Source of the DNA: Vitrella brassicaformis
Taxonomy: Eukaryota; Sar; Vitrellaceae
DNA: 64,000 bases
Assembly (NCBI GenBank): GCA_001179505.1
Contig: CDMY01000253.1
Coordinates: 24,006 to 88,005 of the forward strand
Direction of reading: 5' to 3'
Shown: piece by piece, positions 45,406 to 57,616 of the stretch
Layout of the letters: each line of letters starts with the position of its first letter
How positions within the stretch are numbered: the stretch's first letter is position 1
The notes under the pieces: generated by a model
Seen by the model: the letters and a program-made list of their open reading frames with translations, nothing else
What the model was told of the DNA's origin: nothing
Database searches by the model: none
Made by a program: the position numbers and the translations under genes

Positions 45406-45868
45406 CCAGAGAGAGAGGCGGGGAGAGGGGACGGACGGGTGGATGAGCGTGTGTGGCAGGCACAAAGTACAGCTGCATTCAATCTTCCTTCTAGGATTGG
45501 GACTTGATTGATGCGACTACAGCATTTGAATGCGAGTCTGAGCGGGATGATGGCCTTGGAACATGGAAGCACTCCGTTAGTCAGTCATAGTGTCCCTCCC
45601 CTACCACTCCGTGCGCCGTCAGTCACACGAGGTGCCGTCTGTTTGCTCGACAGCCACTGAGTACATTTGGCAAACCAACCAACTCACGTGCGTACGTTGC
45701 AAAAGATGACCCAGCCCAACAAACTCTGCGCCTCTGCTAAAAACCGATAGCAGTCAGTCACCACTAGCGTGCCCGCATGACCCCACTCAGCAGCAGATAT
45801 ATCACAGTCAAGTAGGGACGACACATATCCGCGTCGTGAGGCGACGACCGAAACCCCCACACACACAA
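45406..45868. other. Convergent intergenic region
   Basis: These 463 bases lie between two convergent genes. I see no coding, repeat or RNA feature beyond ordinary composition. Confidence 0.6.
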
Positions 45869-48800
45869 CTATTTAGCAAAGAATCTCTGCAGCCCAGCGA
45901 CTCTCTCCCTGGTTGCTGGAGTGTCATCATGGTCCTTTCCCCCATGCTCCTTGTCCCCACTGGCCCCGCTCTTCTGAGACATGGCCTCCTCGCTGTCCTC
46001 AGGCAAGGTGGGAAGAGACTTTCGTCCTGACGTTCTCAAGGACCGATTCGGCGACTGCAGCCCGAGCGAGCCCCCGCCCCCTCCCCCACCAGCACCGTGC
46101 TGTGCTTTGTGGTGGCTCTCTGCTTTCTTCCTGATGCTTTCGAGGATGGAGTTGTGCTGGTCGTCCTGCTCCTTCTTGCTCATCTTGAGCTGGGATTCCA
46201 GCCCGTGGGCAGGTGTCCGTCTGGAGGTGCCGGGGGTATTTGTGGCGCTAGAGGGGTTGCTGCTCGACGGCGACTGCTGGCTGCGGGGGGTGCGGGTCTC
46301 GAGCTTGGGGGACACGACACGGAACTTCTTGCTCTCCTGACATAGGCTCGACCACTGCCAGTACGACTCGTTCTGGCGGGCCTGTCTGAGGACATCCTGG
46401 TCGATCCGCGGACAGCTGCATGTGTTGCGAACAGAGAAGGGAGAGATGCGTGTGTGCCCCGGCTGGCGTCTGTGAAGTGCTTGCAGTGTAGGGCGTACTC
46501 GAGAACGTCGGCGAATGCCGTGTACCTGCAGGTGAAGGAGTGCATCAAGGAGAGGGGACCCATGCAAATAAGCATCTTGGGTTACGTATGTGTCTCTATG
46601 TCTCTTGCTTACATCGGTATGCAGATGCAGTTGATGAAGTCCACTTGAGACTTCTCGAACACCAATGTGTCGCGGTCACAGAGAGGGCTCACCGGCAGAC
46701 CCTCTGCCTTCTCACAGTCACCCTGACAGACATACGCACATCCACACACACACGCACAAGCCAGCTCCCCCGTGTCTCAGCCAGCATCGCCTCTCTGCAG
46801 ATGCACCCACCTGTTTGAAGAACTCCTCGATAATAGCCCGACTCCACTTCTCGTGAAGTTCCCTTGGCTTGCCGGCATGGCCCAGGTCGGCACACTTGAG
46901 CATCATCTTGTACAGCTGAAATCGGTCCTCCCAATTCCGCAGCAGCTCCGCCCTGGCGCCAGAATCGTTGGGGCCTCTTCCGCCTTGCCGACAAGGGGAG
47001 TCATCCGCGAGTAAGGTGGAGGATCTCGATGAGAGGAACTTGGCAAAGTGTGCCCTGAAGGTGGCGACGAACTCAAAATGGCGCTTCATGTCCGTCTCCA
47101 GGATCATCTCTACCACGATCAACCTGTGTGGAGCAAAGACGTGAGAAGGTGGAAATCGTCCAACGCTCGGGCTCAGCTCACCTTGCTGTTCTGTACTCGT
47201 CCTTCTGCAGCCGGTCGAGGGCGTTGCAGTCGGCCTCTTTCATCACCTCAAACGTGGTCGCTGGAGGAAACAGGGGATATATATGAGGACATTCGAGAAA
47301 CGTGAAGCACGTGAGTGACTCCCCTCTTCCGTCTCAGACACAAACCGACCAGCGTGATAGTTTTCCAGGACGGATTTGTCGTTGTAGCGCACAGCCAGGG
47401 CCTGCTGACTACTCACCTGCGCACACACCCGGGTGTGGTGGATCAATCCGTCCCACTGTCGCTCTCTCCCTCTTTGGTCTTCTGACCGCACGCACCATAT
47501 ATGCGTTATTCTTCCCTGGGTGTCCCACGTCATGACACGCGCAGGCGAGCACGAATGCGACCATCTCGAGCGGCTGAATCAACTCCAACCAATCTGGCAG
47601 ATACATCCATGACAATGTTTACGGCATGCCACGGGAGGGAATGAAGTCTGATCTCTCCCACCCACTTGCGGCGAGAGCAAAATAGAAGGCCGAGTTGGTG
47701 ACGTCAGCGGCGTGCAGGGCGTTGTGATACGCATTGGAGGGCACGTAGAGGGACTCGATCTTGGACACCAATCGGGTGAATTTTCTTCGATCCAGACCCA
47801 AGTGTGTGATCATGTCATACCTGCACACACACGAGACCAGACCCAGGCACGCGCCACACCCACCACAGATTGAAATTTGAAATGAGGCCTGTCTCGCCGA
47901 TGCGATGATGATACAACACACCCGAATGAATGCATACCGTTGGTTGATGCCCATGACGATGGTCGATAGCGGATGGTGTCTCGACGCCACGTCGAGATCG
48001 AACACGTCAAGTGCCCACACACCAATGACGTTCTCCGACGCCATGAGCTTCTGAATTTCAATGCCCGTCTGCAGGCCAACACCCAGCAGGGTGCGGTCCA
48101 TTAGCCTGCATTGATTGAACAAACACAGCCTTCAAATGAACCATGCCCCACTTCCCCTGTCGTGTCTCAGTCACCCCACCCAGGACTATGCACCACTCTC
48201 GCAGCGGGCTTCTGGCCAGATGTAAGGTCCTCGACATAGCGCCGCACATCGCTCTTGCCCTGCCCTTCGTTTGATGACGAGTCGGAGAAACACATGGAGG
48301 AAAGGTCAAGCTGGAAGAGGGTCTTGGCGCCCTTGTCTACCGCCGTCCGTGCATATTTGACCACTGATAGCACTTCGCTATTTCGCTCGTACCGCCTCTC
48401 CAGCACGGAAAGCTTCTCGAGTAGCATTTCCAGGGCAGTCCGCATCACAGTGGTGGGCGACCGGTCTGTCGGATTGTCCAGAAACTCGAGGGAAGCCGTG
48501 CCTTCGATGGGGAGGTAGCTGAAGGTCTGTCGAGCTGTGTAATCTTGTACGTATGCGTTGTAGACGGCGATGAGGCCTCCAACAATGACCAGCACGTCTC
48601 CAGTCAGATCCCGCTCCGCCGATGGCCAGACTCTCAAAAGAAGGCTATTTGCAGTGGCAAATGGCAGCATGAGGGCCGGTCCAGGGGCGAGAAGCGACAT
48701 GAGAAGCTCTCCAAAGAAGGGCACCATCCACGTGTCGAGTGATGGGAAGGGCTTGCTCGCTTGAAGCGTCAGAGCAGCCATGATGACCAGCTGCAAGCTG

Positions 48801-49264
48801 AAGCACGTTACCACCGTGATCTGCCGTGAACCGAGCCCCAGCCGACCAGTGGCGAGAGCAGCAGACCCCATGAGACACAAAATGCCACCAAGAATGAGAA
48901 AGGGCGAGACAAAGCCATTCATAGTCTGCCCTTCAGCTGAGGATGAGCATGCTTTCACTGCCGTCTGTGTCGAGGGCTCGCCTGCATCGAGGTCAGTCGT
49001 CGGCGTCGCACTGCACGTTGCTGACACGGGGTCTTCTGCGCCTTCCGAGAAGTACAACAGGGCGGCCGCCCCGAGGAAAAGAAAGGCAAGCAGCAGCCCG
49101 AGCAAGCGAAAACGGTAAATCGTGACCCTCGCCCTCGCAGAAAAGAAGGCGGCGAGATGCTCTTCGGGGAGAAGGTCTTGCAGCCTGATTGCTGAGAGGC
49201 GGGGAAAGACAGTCGGCCCCTTCCGTGAGCGCAGGCCGGCGATGGAAACCTTGGGACTTGCCAT
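45869..49264 (-). CDS. Membrane-anchored 3',5'-cyclic-nucleotide phosphodiesterase
   Basis: The gene runs from ATG 49264 to TAG 45869-45871 through about eleven exons; the first (to about 48180) encodes the membrane part. After a basic N-terminus come about six hydrophobic spans (RLLGLLLAFLFLGAAALLYF, PFLILGGILCLMGSAALAT, VTCFSLQLVIMAALTL, DVLVIVGGLIAVYNAYV and others). The catalytic domain has the class I signature: YHNALHAADVTNSAF, CHDVGHPGKNNAY (HDxxHxGxxN, two-metal site) and KCADLGHAGKP. The enzyme hydrolyses cAMP and/or cGMP; specificity cannot be read here. Multi-span PDEs of this layout are typical of apicomplexans and relatives, where they control cGMP/PKG signalling. A tail of about 150 residues is Ser/Pro-rich with SQQSPSSSNPSSATNTP and a Gly run, probably regulatory. 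I see no GAF domain. Confidence 0.93.
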
Positions 49265-49492
49265 CGAGGAAAAAGGAGAAGACGCCAATGCGAGCTGACG
49301 AATGGGACCAAACGGAAACTGCCAGTGGGGGCGAGACTCGTTTTGTCTGACAGTGTTGTTAGCTGCTGTGAGAGGAGATCCCACGGAGGCTACGTCCACA
49401 GCCTCCCCTCCCGTTTTGCCTGCCCCATTCCATTTTGTCCATTTGCGTTCATCATCCCATTCCCCGTTGTGTCTGTTGACCCATCAGCCCTC
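49265..49492. promoter_or_regulatory. Shared divergent promoter region
   Basis: These 228 bases separate the start codons of the phosphodiesterase (minus) and the RING-H2 gene (plus). No specific element is recognised. Confidence 0.55.
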
Positions 49493-51768
49493 ATGTCGTC
49501 ATCCGCATCTTCACCCTTGTCGATAGAGGCCCCGAGGTCCACGAGCATGCCCCAGGATGAGCCCTCGCAGCCGGCTCCACGGTTCTCTGTGCCCCTGAGA
49601 AACCAGCAGCAGCTCCCACAGCCTGTTCCGCCCAGCGTCCCCGACATCCCCTACCCTCATGGCGCCCAAATCAATCCGGTGGTCAACGCCCCAAGTGGCG
49701 CATTCAGCTGGCTCTTCGGTGGGGGCTCCAACCGAGGAAACAATGCCACACAGAATCAGGGGTGAGCCAAGGATGGGTGTGTGAGGAGCTGAGAGGGTCT
49801 CTCTCTCTTTCTGTCTCTTTGTGTTCATTCAGTGCTGCTGCGGCTCCGCCTGGCCCCGGGCCCTGGGGTGATTGGATTCCGCCCACCTACTACGCCGGCC
49901 CGCCGCCCGGTCTGGCGCCGCCCCCTCACCCGCCCACACCGATGCCGCTCGCCAACGATGGTCTGCCGCCTCCCCTGTACCCCGCCAGCCCGTACTACCC
50001 CTACCAGTTCGCTGATCACCTTCGGGGGCAATGGGTGCCGGTCCGCTTCTCACGTGACACGCTGACCTTGTATCCGTCGCCCGCTACCACGGCCAGCGGG
50101 CACATAGCGTGGCAAGGGCGTCGCAGCCGTCGCAGCCTCCACATCGGCTCGGGGCAGCGTGTGGGGGGCCGGGGGCTTGGGGGAGGGGGAGGGGGGAATG
50201 ATGGTGGGGATAGGGGGGATCGGGCGATGCCGTTTCGTGAGTACCTTCAGGCCTTCCTGGAGCGCGACGAGCGGCTGCGTGAGACTGAGACGATGGGGGA
50301 GATCATAGATGGCGAGTACTATCCCGCACCTGCCTATTTGCGCCTCAGCGGGGGCCTCACCGTCAAGTAACACACGAGAGTCTTCCCCATATCATCACCT
50401 CTTCCTCTTTCTCTTTCAATGTTTTAATCTGTCTGTGTCCCCTCTCAATTTACCAGAGAGTTGCGTTTGAACACGACGATTGAGAGCTTCACGTCATCCC
50501 GCCGCTTCAAGCTGCCGCGTGCCCGAGAGGAGACACTTCTCTCAGCGTTCCACGTGCCCTACCTCTCGCCCCCATCGCCATCCAAGGAGATGACGCCAGA
50601 GCCGTCGACCAAGCCACACTTCGCCGATGACACGGACGGTGTTGCGGTGAAGGGGTGCTGCCTGCCGCTGGGCGGCTTCACCCGACTGGGCCGCAAGGGG
50701 AAGCGCAAGCAGGGTGAGGACGAGACGCGGCCTTTGCAGAAGGGCATGTCTCTGTCCACCTCTGCCACGATGGATGAGGCCAAGGGAGGGGCGGAGGGCA
50801 CGGGGGATGAGGGCAAGAAGGCCGAGAAGCCTGGCGGGTGGCGGGCTGCTGTGGCTATCGCTGAGGAGGACTTTTTCAAGAGTTCCAAGCCCAAAGATGA
50901 CGAGGTCAGAGAGAGACAGGGATCAGCGCGCAGCGAATCGGATGTGTTGTTCTGGTGTGGCATGTATGTGTGTGGGGTGGGGCATGTGTGTCAGGGCTGT
51001 GCTATATGCTGGTGTGAGTATGAGAAGCACTCCATTATCCGCCGCCTGAATATCTGCGGGCATGCATTTCACGGTAGGCGAACACACACACATGAGGATG
51101 TCTTGGTGCACACCTCCTCCCTGGAGCGATTTTCTGCCTCCTCAGTTGACTGTATCGACCAGTGGCTCGAAGAGCACCACACGTAAAATGGCACACAAAA
51201 GAAAGAAAAATCCCTACTCGTACCCTGTCTTTCCTTTTGGTTGCCGGTATGCAGGTGTCCGCTCTGCCGTTGCGATCTGCGCCGCCCCCCTGGGCTGCGG
51301 GAAGACACAGATATCGCAGACGGCCATGCGCGCGACACACCTGTACACACACGATAGATGCAGACAGCACGAGCGCCAACAGCATATCTCCTTTGTCTGT
51401 CTGTCTGTCTCCCTTTCTTTCTTTCTTTGTTTCAGCCGACCTATCCGCATCGGCGGACGGTGGAGGCGAACCCATACACGTGGGCGGGAGGTGTGGCGTA
51501 CCCCTACGGCCCCCCCACACCTCCCGCCCGATTCACATCTCTTCGAGACAACACCACCCCCCTGTTCGGCGGTCAGAGCCCCCGGCCACTCGCCGAGCAG
51601 GAGGGCTTGTCGGATGTGGACCAGGAGGCCATTCCCATGACGCTGGACGATGCCCGCCTGACAGTCGATCGTCCGCCGACGCCCTCGCCCATGCGGCCTC
51701 CCTTTGGGGAGGTGTCGGTGGCGTCGAGTGAGGTGCCGGAGCGGGAGATACCCGAACAGGCCGGATAG
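49493..51768 (+). CDS. RING-H2 finger protein, probable E3 ubiquitin ligase
   Basis: Exons run from ATG 49493 (first exon to 49761) to the TAG at 51766-51768 and join in phase. The long N-terminal half is disordered and Pro/Gly-rich (PGPGPWGDWIPPTYYAGPPP). A middle part has DERLRETETMGEIIDGEYYP and NTTIESFTSSRRFKLPRARE. The RING lies in three exons near 50990-51290: GCAICWCEYE, NICGHAFHVDCIDQWL and HHTCPLCRCDL, a C3H2C3 pattern with all eight zinc ligands. The conserved Trp (QWLEEHHTCPLC) and the Ile of CAIC support E2 binding. The exon with GHAFH must be spliced to the one beginning VDCIDQW; between them lie TG-type intron sequences. The C-terminal tail is Pro-rich. No membrane segment is visible. 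Targets are unknown. Confidence 0.85.
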
Positions 51769-52084
51769 CTAGATGGACTGACTGACTGCATGGGATGGGC
51801 CACACGGGGGAGAGGAGAGGACGGGCGGGTGTCCTGTGTCGCTCGTGGGGGTCGTGTCGGTCCACCTGATTGCGCGAGCACTGTCGTTGCACTGTTGTTC
51901 TCCTTTTCATGTCGGTGACATGGCGTGTCCGAGGGTGGGGAGTGGCGGTTCTTTGGTGAAGCGAGCTGCAAACAACTCGGCAAACAAGACACAAGCGTCT
52001 GGCTGTCTGTGTGTCTCGGCTTAAGCGAGCGCGCCTCACGAATATGTAAACACACTCTCAGGAGTTTGATGCCATCAGGTTTTG

Positions 52085-55000
52085 ATGGAAGCCGACCGTC
52101 CCTCATCACCGCATGCCCATGATAGAAGCCGCCCTCACACCGCCAGGGCGCATACGGGCCTTCCCATCTTCGCAACCGATGCGCTACCGGCACGGGACCG
52201 GAGCCGGGAGAGAAGAAGGCAGACGATTGACGATATCAGGGCGGCGGAGACCTTCAGACCGCACATTTCTGATACATCCAGGTGAGGGGATGATGGATTT
52301 ATGAATGAATGCAGCATGGAATGTAATCGTCATGCGTTTGACGATATGGCGTGCAGGTTGATGGCTGAGGCGCGGCACTCTGTAGCCGATGGATCTCGTT
52401 CGGTCCACGAAAGGCTGTTCGCAGAGGCTCTGAAGAAGGATAAGCCAAGTGAGGAAGAGCCAAACACTCGCATAGCCAACAGCGCGCACGTGGTGGGCGC
52501 TCTCCTCCCCCCTCTCTGCAGGTGAGTGGGCGGCTGTCAGTGCGTCTGTGGAGTTGCCAAGTGGCCTGAGGCCATCGTCATCTAGGGCCATCTCTGTTGG
52601 GGAGCTGCTGCACAGGTGCGTACCATCTATCCATCCACACCGGCACGATGCAGTCCGACCCACAACGGCCTTCCTTGCTGTGTCGTTCCAGGGAGGCCGA
52701 GGAGCGGCGGCAGAAGCAGGATGAGCGCATGCGGCAGGTAGGTATGCACGGGCAAGATGCATCCTTCGTGTCTGTGTGGAGGGGTGTGTGTGTGTCCTTA
52801 CTGCAGGAGGTGGAGGTGCTGCGAAATACCCGTGAGGTGTCCAAGGTGACGCCCCAGTCACGGGCCCTACTCAAAGGCAAAATGATGCAGGACCTCAGGT
52901 CACACACAGACAGTCAGACAAGGAAGGTCGACGCACCGGATCTGACCTCATGTGCTGTCCCACGCCACAGGCGTGCGCTTGCTGAGTGTCTGCCATCGAG
53001 TCCACATGCAGAGGACCTGCCCAACGAATGCTTTCAGGAGTGCTTCCAGGTGACCAAAGGAACAGATGCACACGGACACACGCGTCCAATGATGCGATGC
53101 TCCCTCTTGCCCCCTCTGTGCAGCGGCTGGGTTTCTTCCTTGGCCCGAGGGCTATCGCTGCGAGAGATGTATGTCAGTCAGTGCAGACGCCAGACCATCT
53201 GGAACTCTTGTTGGTTTGCTGTTGCAGATGCAGCACCGCAATGTGCCTCCAGAGGAGCGGCAGCAACGCGAGGTACACACACACACACACACATGCAGCT
53301 TGGATGCACCGTGTCAGTCAGTCGTGTACATACGGTTTCCTCTGCAGGTGCTGCGGCTGGCCCGCACCAAGATGGAACAGGTGAGAAGGAGATCATGCAC
53401 AAAACACCTGACAGACAGACACCCACACGCACTGGTTGGGCTTTCTCCTTGTTGTGTCTTTCAGGCCATCGCTCAGGAGACCGTGGCCCTCTTGGACGGA
53501 CCTGCTCGTGGATCCCTTCACTTCAACCAGGTTAGCAAAGAGAGAGGGAGGAAAAGAGGGAAACGGGGGGGTCCACAATGCCTACCGTTCTCAACTTATC
53601 CATCCATCCATCCGTCCATCTCTATGCTTGCATTGCAGCTGTTGCGTTTCCTCGAGCTGATCACTCTCGTCCTCATGCGCGAGGATTCCTCTGCGTTCGC
53701 CCTCGCCCACGCCCTCATGAATCCCCCCGAGGAGCCATCCGCCTCCCCCGCCCACCCCGACGACCAGTCGTCGCCCGAGGACCCCGAAACGCGAACCAAC
53801 TCCCTGCTGCGGATCGCTCGTGCGTTTGCCAAGATGTACCCCAACAGACTGGCGTATGGGCAGTCACCGGCGGAAGGAGTGGGCAGGGCGGCAGGGGGAG
53901 GCGATTCGAGGCCTTTCACGCCCAGGCTCAACGCCAGCTCCATGGCAGGGAGAGATGGGCAGGCCCGACAGCCGTCATATGTCTGTGTGTGTGTGTGTTT
54001 GTGTGTGCAGGTACTGTCTGAGCAGGCGAGGAACCGTTTTCTGGAAGAGCGGCGCGTGCAGCAGGTAGAGCGAGCAGACAGCATTCGTATCGTTTTCCTT
54101 CCCCACGTGTTCTTCCTCCCCGTTCTCAATCGACCAGGGTGACGATGCCATCCCACTGCGGTCGTCAGCCGATGTACTGCTCGCAAGAGGTCAGCCCATC
54201 GGAGTGCCAAAGATACGCAAAACGTTATTATGTGTGATGTCGTATGTCTTTCAGCTCAGTTGGTGAATGCACGGCAGGAGGAGCTCAGACGCCGACGCGC
54301 AGAGGAGGAACTCAAGGTCAGACCAACGAACGCCATATGACCTGTCCAGCAACCAACAAGGACGCTTCTCTCCCTTTTATCTCAGGAGTGCACCTTCCGC
54401 CCATCTCTCGTCACGCGTCCACGGTCGACCACACCCACAGCCACGCGGCCACACTCGGCCACCGCCCCCCCAAACCCAAAGCAGCAGCAGCAGCCCAAGC
54501 CACGCGAGGACAGACCAGGAGAGAAGAGGGCCAAGTCGCGTGTGCGTGGCAAACCCACCACCCGCCCCATGTCCCCTGCCGCACCCACACGGCCGCAGGT
54601 CGTCACTGCCGACTTTAGGGGCGGTTACACGGGAGGCAGTGGGGCGATGGGGGGTGGGCGGACGCACCGAGAGGAGCTGCTGCGCAACTATGAGAGCCGT
54701 GACAAGATGGCTCGTCACGACCGTTTGTATTACGAGGGTTTGTTGGCTCAGCAGGAGGTGGAGAGGGTGCATAGGGAAGCCGTGGCGATGCGGGAGGAGA
54801 GGGAAGTTAGACAGTGCACCTTCGCGCCCAGGGTCAACGCCACCTCACACGCCATCGCCATGAGGAACAAGTATGGATGCCTGTGGGCTGCACGCATCTA
54901 TGAATGTGCTGGATGGGAGCGGGTGGTCGTTGGTAAACTTGTGTGGTGTGCAGGGTGATGCGTCCCAAGTCGACTCCCCGTTCATTCTCTGAGACCATCC

Positions 55001-55723
55001 AGCGCATGCGAGAGGCCAACCAGCTGAGGGAAAACGAACGCCTCAGCCTCATCAGGTCAGGGCAGAGCCGGGTGTGCAAATGACGGGCCCTCATTCAGTT
55101 GTCCGTGTGTGCCATCAGGGTGCCCCGTGGTGAGAACTACGAGCGCCTGCGTGCGTCAGGGTTCGCGCCCTTTTCATTCGATGACGGCACTGCCCGCAAC
55201 TACCGTCAGAAGCGTCGGCTGCTGCTGCATGTGGATGTGCAGCTCGGGCACGGCAAGCAGGGACGCATCGGCATACACGAGGGAGACGACCCCAAGACAC
55301 TCGTAAGCCAGCCATCCACCGACATGAAATGAAGCACGGTTCGCTCCGATGTTGATTGCATTGCATCAGGCCCGCAACTTCTCGCGTGCCTATCACCTGG
55401 ACCCCGACACACGCACCCGGCTGCACCAGCTGCTCTGCTTCCACATGGGCCAGCTAGGCCCTCCCCCTGCGGCCCCAACACACCCCATCCAGACCGCCGA
55501 CACACGCCCATCCAAGCGCTCTGGTGGTGGCCACACAACGCAATCTGCTGCCCAGGCTGAGCACGAGGAGACAGAGGTGCGGCGGTCGAGTGCCGACGAT
55601 GTGAAGGCAGGCCAGGTGCAGACTGACGGTCGGCGGCCGCATTCGGATGCGGATGTGAGGCGGGACAGTGGTGGTGGTGAGGGCGGTGATGGGGAAGGGG
55701 AGAGGAGGGAGTGGCGGCGGTAG
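52085..55723 (+). CDS. Coiled-coil protein with repeated CTFxP motifs, probably cytoskeletal or ciliary
   Basis: About eighteen small exons run from ATG 52085 to the TAG at 55721-55723. Three related motifs occur: ETFRPHISDTSR near the start, ECTFRPSLVTRPRS in the middle and QCTFAPRVNATSHA later, each followed by basic or coiled segments (REELLRNYESRDKMARHDRL, ARNRFLEERRVQQ, NARQEELRRRRAEEELK). A globular helical stretch lies between (LLRFLELITLVLMREDSSAF). Such F-x-P-x-(I/V) repeats next to charged helices are common in protist basal-body, flagellar and cytoskeletal proteins, but I cannot name a family. The N-terminal exon has a basic run (RDRSRERRRQ). The 3' end, from 55551, is included in a tandem duplication, so a second copy of its last exon end lies at 56031-56196 without the rest of the gene. 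Confidence 0.7.
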
Positions 55724-56473
55724 CGACTGCGGGAGGGAGGGAGGAAGGGAGGGAGGGACACATGCATCAGGGTGGACCTGTGTGGACTGACTGACTGACT
55801 GACTGACTGCACGTGTGATTTGTCGAAACCCTCTTGGTGGAATGAATGAATGAGTGATGGTCGAAGCATAAAGTCACCGCCAGATCTGGAAGCGCGCCGA
55901 TCGCGCGAGACGGCGGGCCAGTCCTTTCCGTCTCGCGTGACTCGCCAGCCCCTTAGGTGGCACATCATGCAGCCGTTGCTTCGTGCGGCTCTGCTGTCAG
56001 CCCCAGGCTGGGCTGCTGTCAGCCCCAGGCTGAGCACGAGGAGACAGAGGTGCGGCGGTCGAGTGCCGACGATGTGAAGGCAGGCCAGGTGCAGACTGAC
56101 GGTCGGCGGCCGCATTCGGATGCGGATGTGAGGCGGGACAGTGGTGGTGGTGAGGGCGGTGATGGGGAAGGGGAGAGGAGGGAGTGGCGGCGGTAGCGAC
56201 TGCGGGAGGGAGGGAGGAAGGGAGGGAGGGACACATGCATCAGGGTGGACCTGTGTGGACTGACTGACTGACTGACTGCACGTGTGATTTGTCGAAACCC
56301 TCTTGGTGGAATGAATGAATGAGTGATGGTCGAAGCATAAAGTCACCGCCAGATCTGGAAGCGCGCCGATCGCGCGAGACGGGGGGCCAGTCCTTTCCGT
56401 CTCGCGTGACTCGCCAGCCCCTTAGGTGGCACATCATGCAGCCGTTGCTTCGTGCGGCTCTGCTGTCAGCCCT
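55551..56473 (+). repeat. 470-base tandem duplication spanning a gene end and the next gene start
   Basis: Copy 1 (about 55551-56020) and copy 2 (about 56024-56473) are offset by 473 bases before, and 469 after, a GACT run that differs by one unit. Each copy holds the last 166 coding bases of the CTFxP gene, the intergenic region and the first codons of the next gene (CATCATGCAGCCGTTGCTTC). Otherwise they are almost identical; one difference is GACGGCGGG versus GACGGGGGG. The join shows a CCCCAGGCTG microhomology, with a small extra duplication of GGCTGCTGTCAGCCCC. Confidence 0.95.
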
Positions 56474-57616
56474 CGTCGCTCTCTGCAATGGCTACGACAT
56501 CAAATTGCAATCAAACGACGGTCAGCCCGTCGATGGCGCCGTGACATCGCTTCTCGCGGCCACGAGGGCCCTCAACGCCTCTCAGCACCGTCTCCAGGAG
56601 GCGCTTGCAACGACAGGTGAAGGCAGCCTCCTGGGGATCATGCCCCTAGGCTATCATAATGTCTCTACTTAAGCTTGCATCCGTCCGACTCGGTGCACTG
56701 TGGGCTTGTTTGCAGCTGCGTTCTTGGAGCTGGCTGGGAGGGAGCACAGCTCTGCCGTCGAACACATCACTGCAGGCATGTCGTGATCCCACACACACGC
56801 CGTTCCACGTGGGTCATTCATTCGCAGGTGTCGGGGCGAACCACTCAGCTGGTGCCAAAGCAAATAGTAAGGGGTGCCACTCTCTGTTCACTGAGCATGT
56901 CTTTGTCCCTCCCTTCCACCTTTTCCTCAGCTGCAGGCGGTCCGTGCACAGTGATTTTCGACTTGCCCATCGCCAAAGCGGCCAAACCAGCTTCAGAAAG
57001 ATCGCTAACGACGATTACTTTTACTACGGGACAGGCGCGTCCGGCTGCGGGCGCTCGAGCATTGACGTCTGTGTGGTGACAGCCCTGCGGGTGGACCCCC
57101 TGGCAGACAACGCTGGCTCGGGATACGGACAGTGCACACCGCCATCCGACCGCTTGTACCACACCCTTCGTACCTCCGAGAGAGGATCGTGCCTGTCGGG
57201 CGAACTCAGGGCGGCGGGGCTCAGTCTTGCGCAGAGAGCCGAGGTGTGCTGCACTCCGGCATACGGTGTGACAGGAGGGCTGTTCTGCATGGCGCCAGCC
57301 ACGGTCAGCTGGTCGTAGAGACATCAGGAGACATTTATCTCAGTAGGGCTTGTGTGCCGTGCTGTTCATTTAGACCGTCGAGCTGCAGTCCTCGCCTCCC
57401 AACGCGGTCCCCATGGGCGGGGTCTCCATCAACCGCGTGGAGCGCCTCATCGAGAATTACCCTAAGCCTGGATGGAAACAGATCGTCCGCTGGTCATTTC
57501 CTGGAGCTGTCGACTACATAAGTGAGATTCGATGTCATGCAGGCAGACTCGGCATGTACACACCTGTGTGTGTCGCGCATGCCGTTTGGGTGTTTGCAGA
57601 CCCTCGGCATCTCTAA
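56436..57616 (+). CDS. Secreted protein of unknown function
   Basis: The start at 56436 gives a signal peptide, MQPLLRAALLSALVALCNG. Exon 1 ends at about 56614 (ACGACAG|GTGAAG). Exon 2 (56716-56775) encodes AAFLELAGREHSSAVEHITA and is followed by a GC-donor intron. A third short exon (56828-56867) leads to an exon from about 56932. Its frame switches between CTVIFDLPIAKAAKP and DDYFYYGTGASGCG, so one more small intron or an indel is needed there. The main part contains NAGSGYGQCTPPSDRLYHTL, GSCLSGELRAAGLSLAQR, VCCTPAYGVTGGLFCMAP and INRVERLIENYPKPGWKQ. The last exon adds NPRHL and the stop at 57616. Cysteines and the signal peptide suggest a disulfide-bonded extracellular protein. A copy of its 5' end lies upstream in the tandem duplication. 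Confidence 0.6.
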
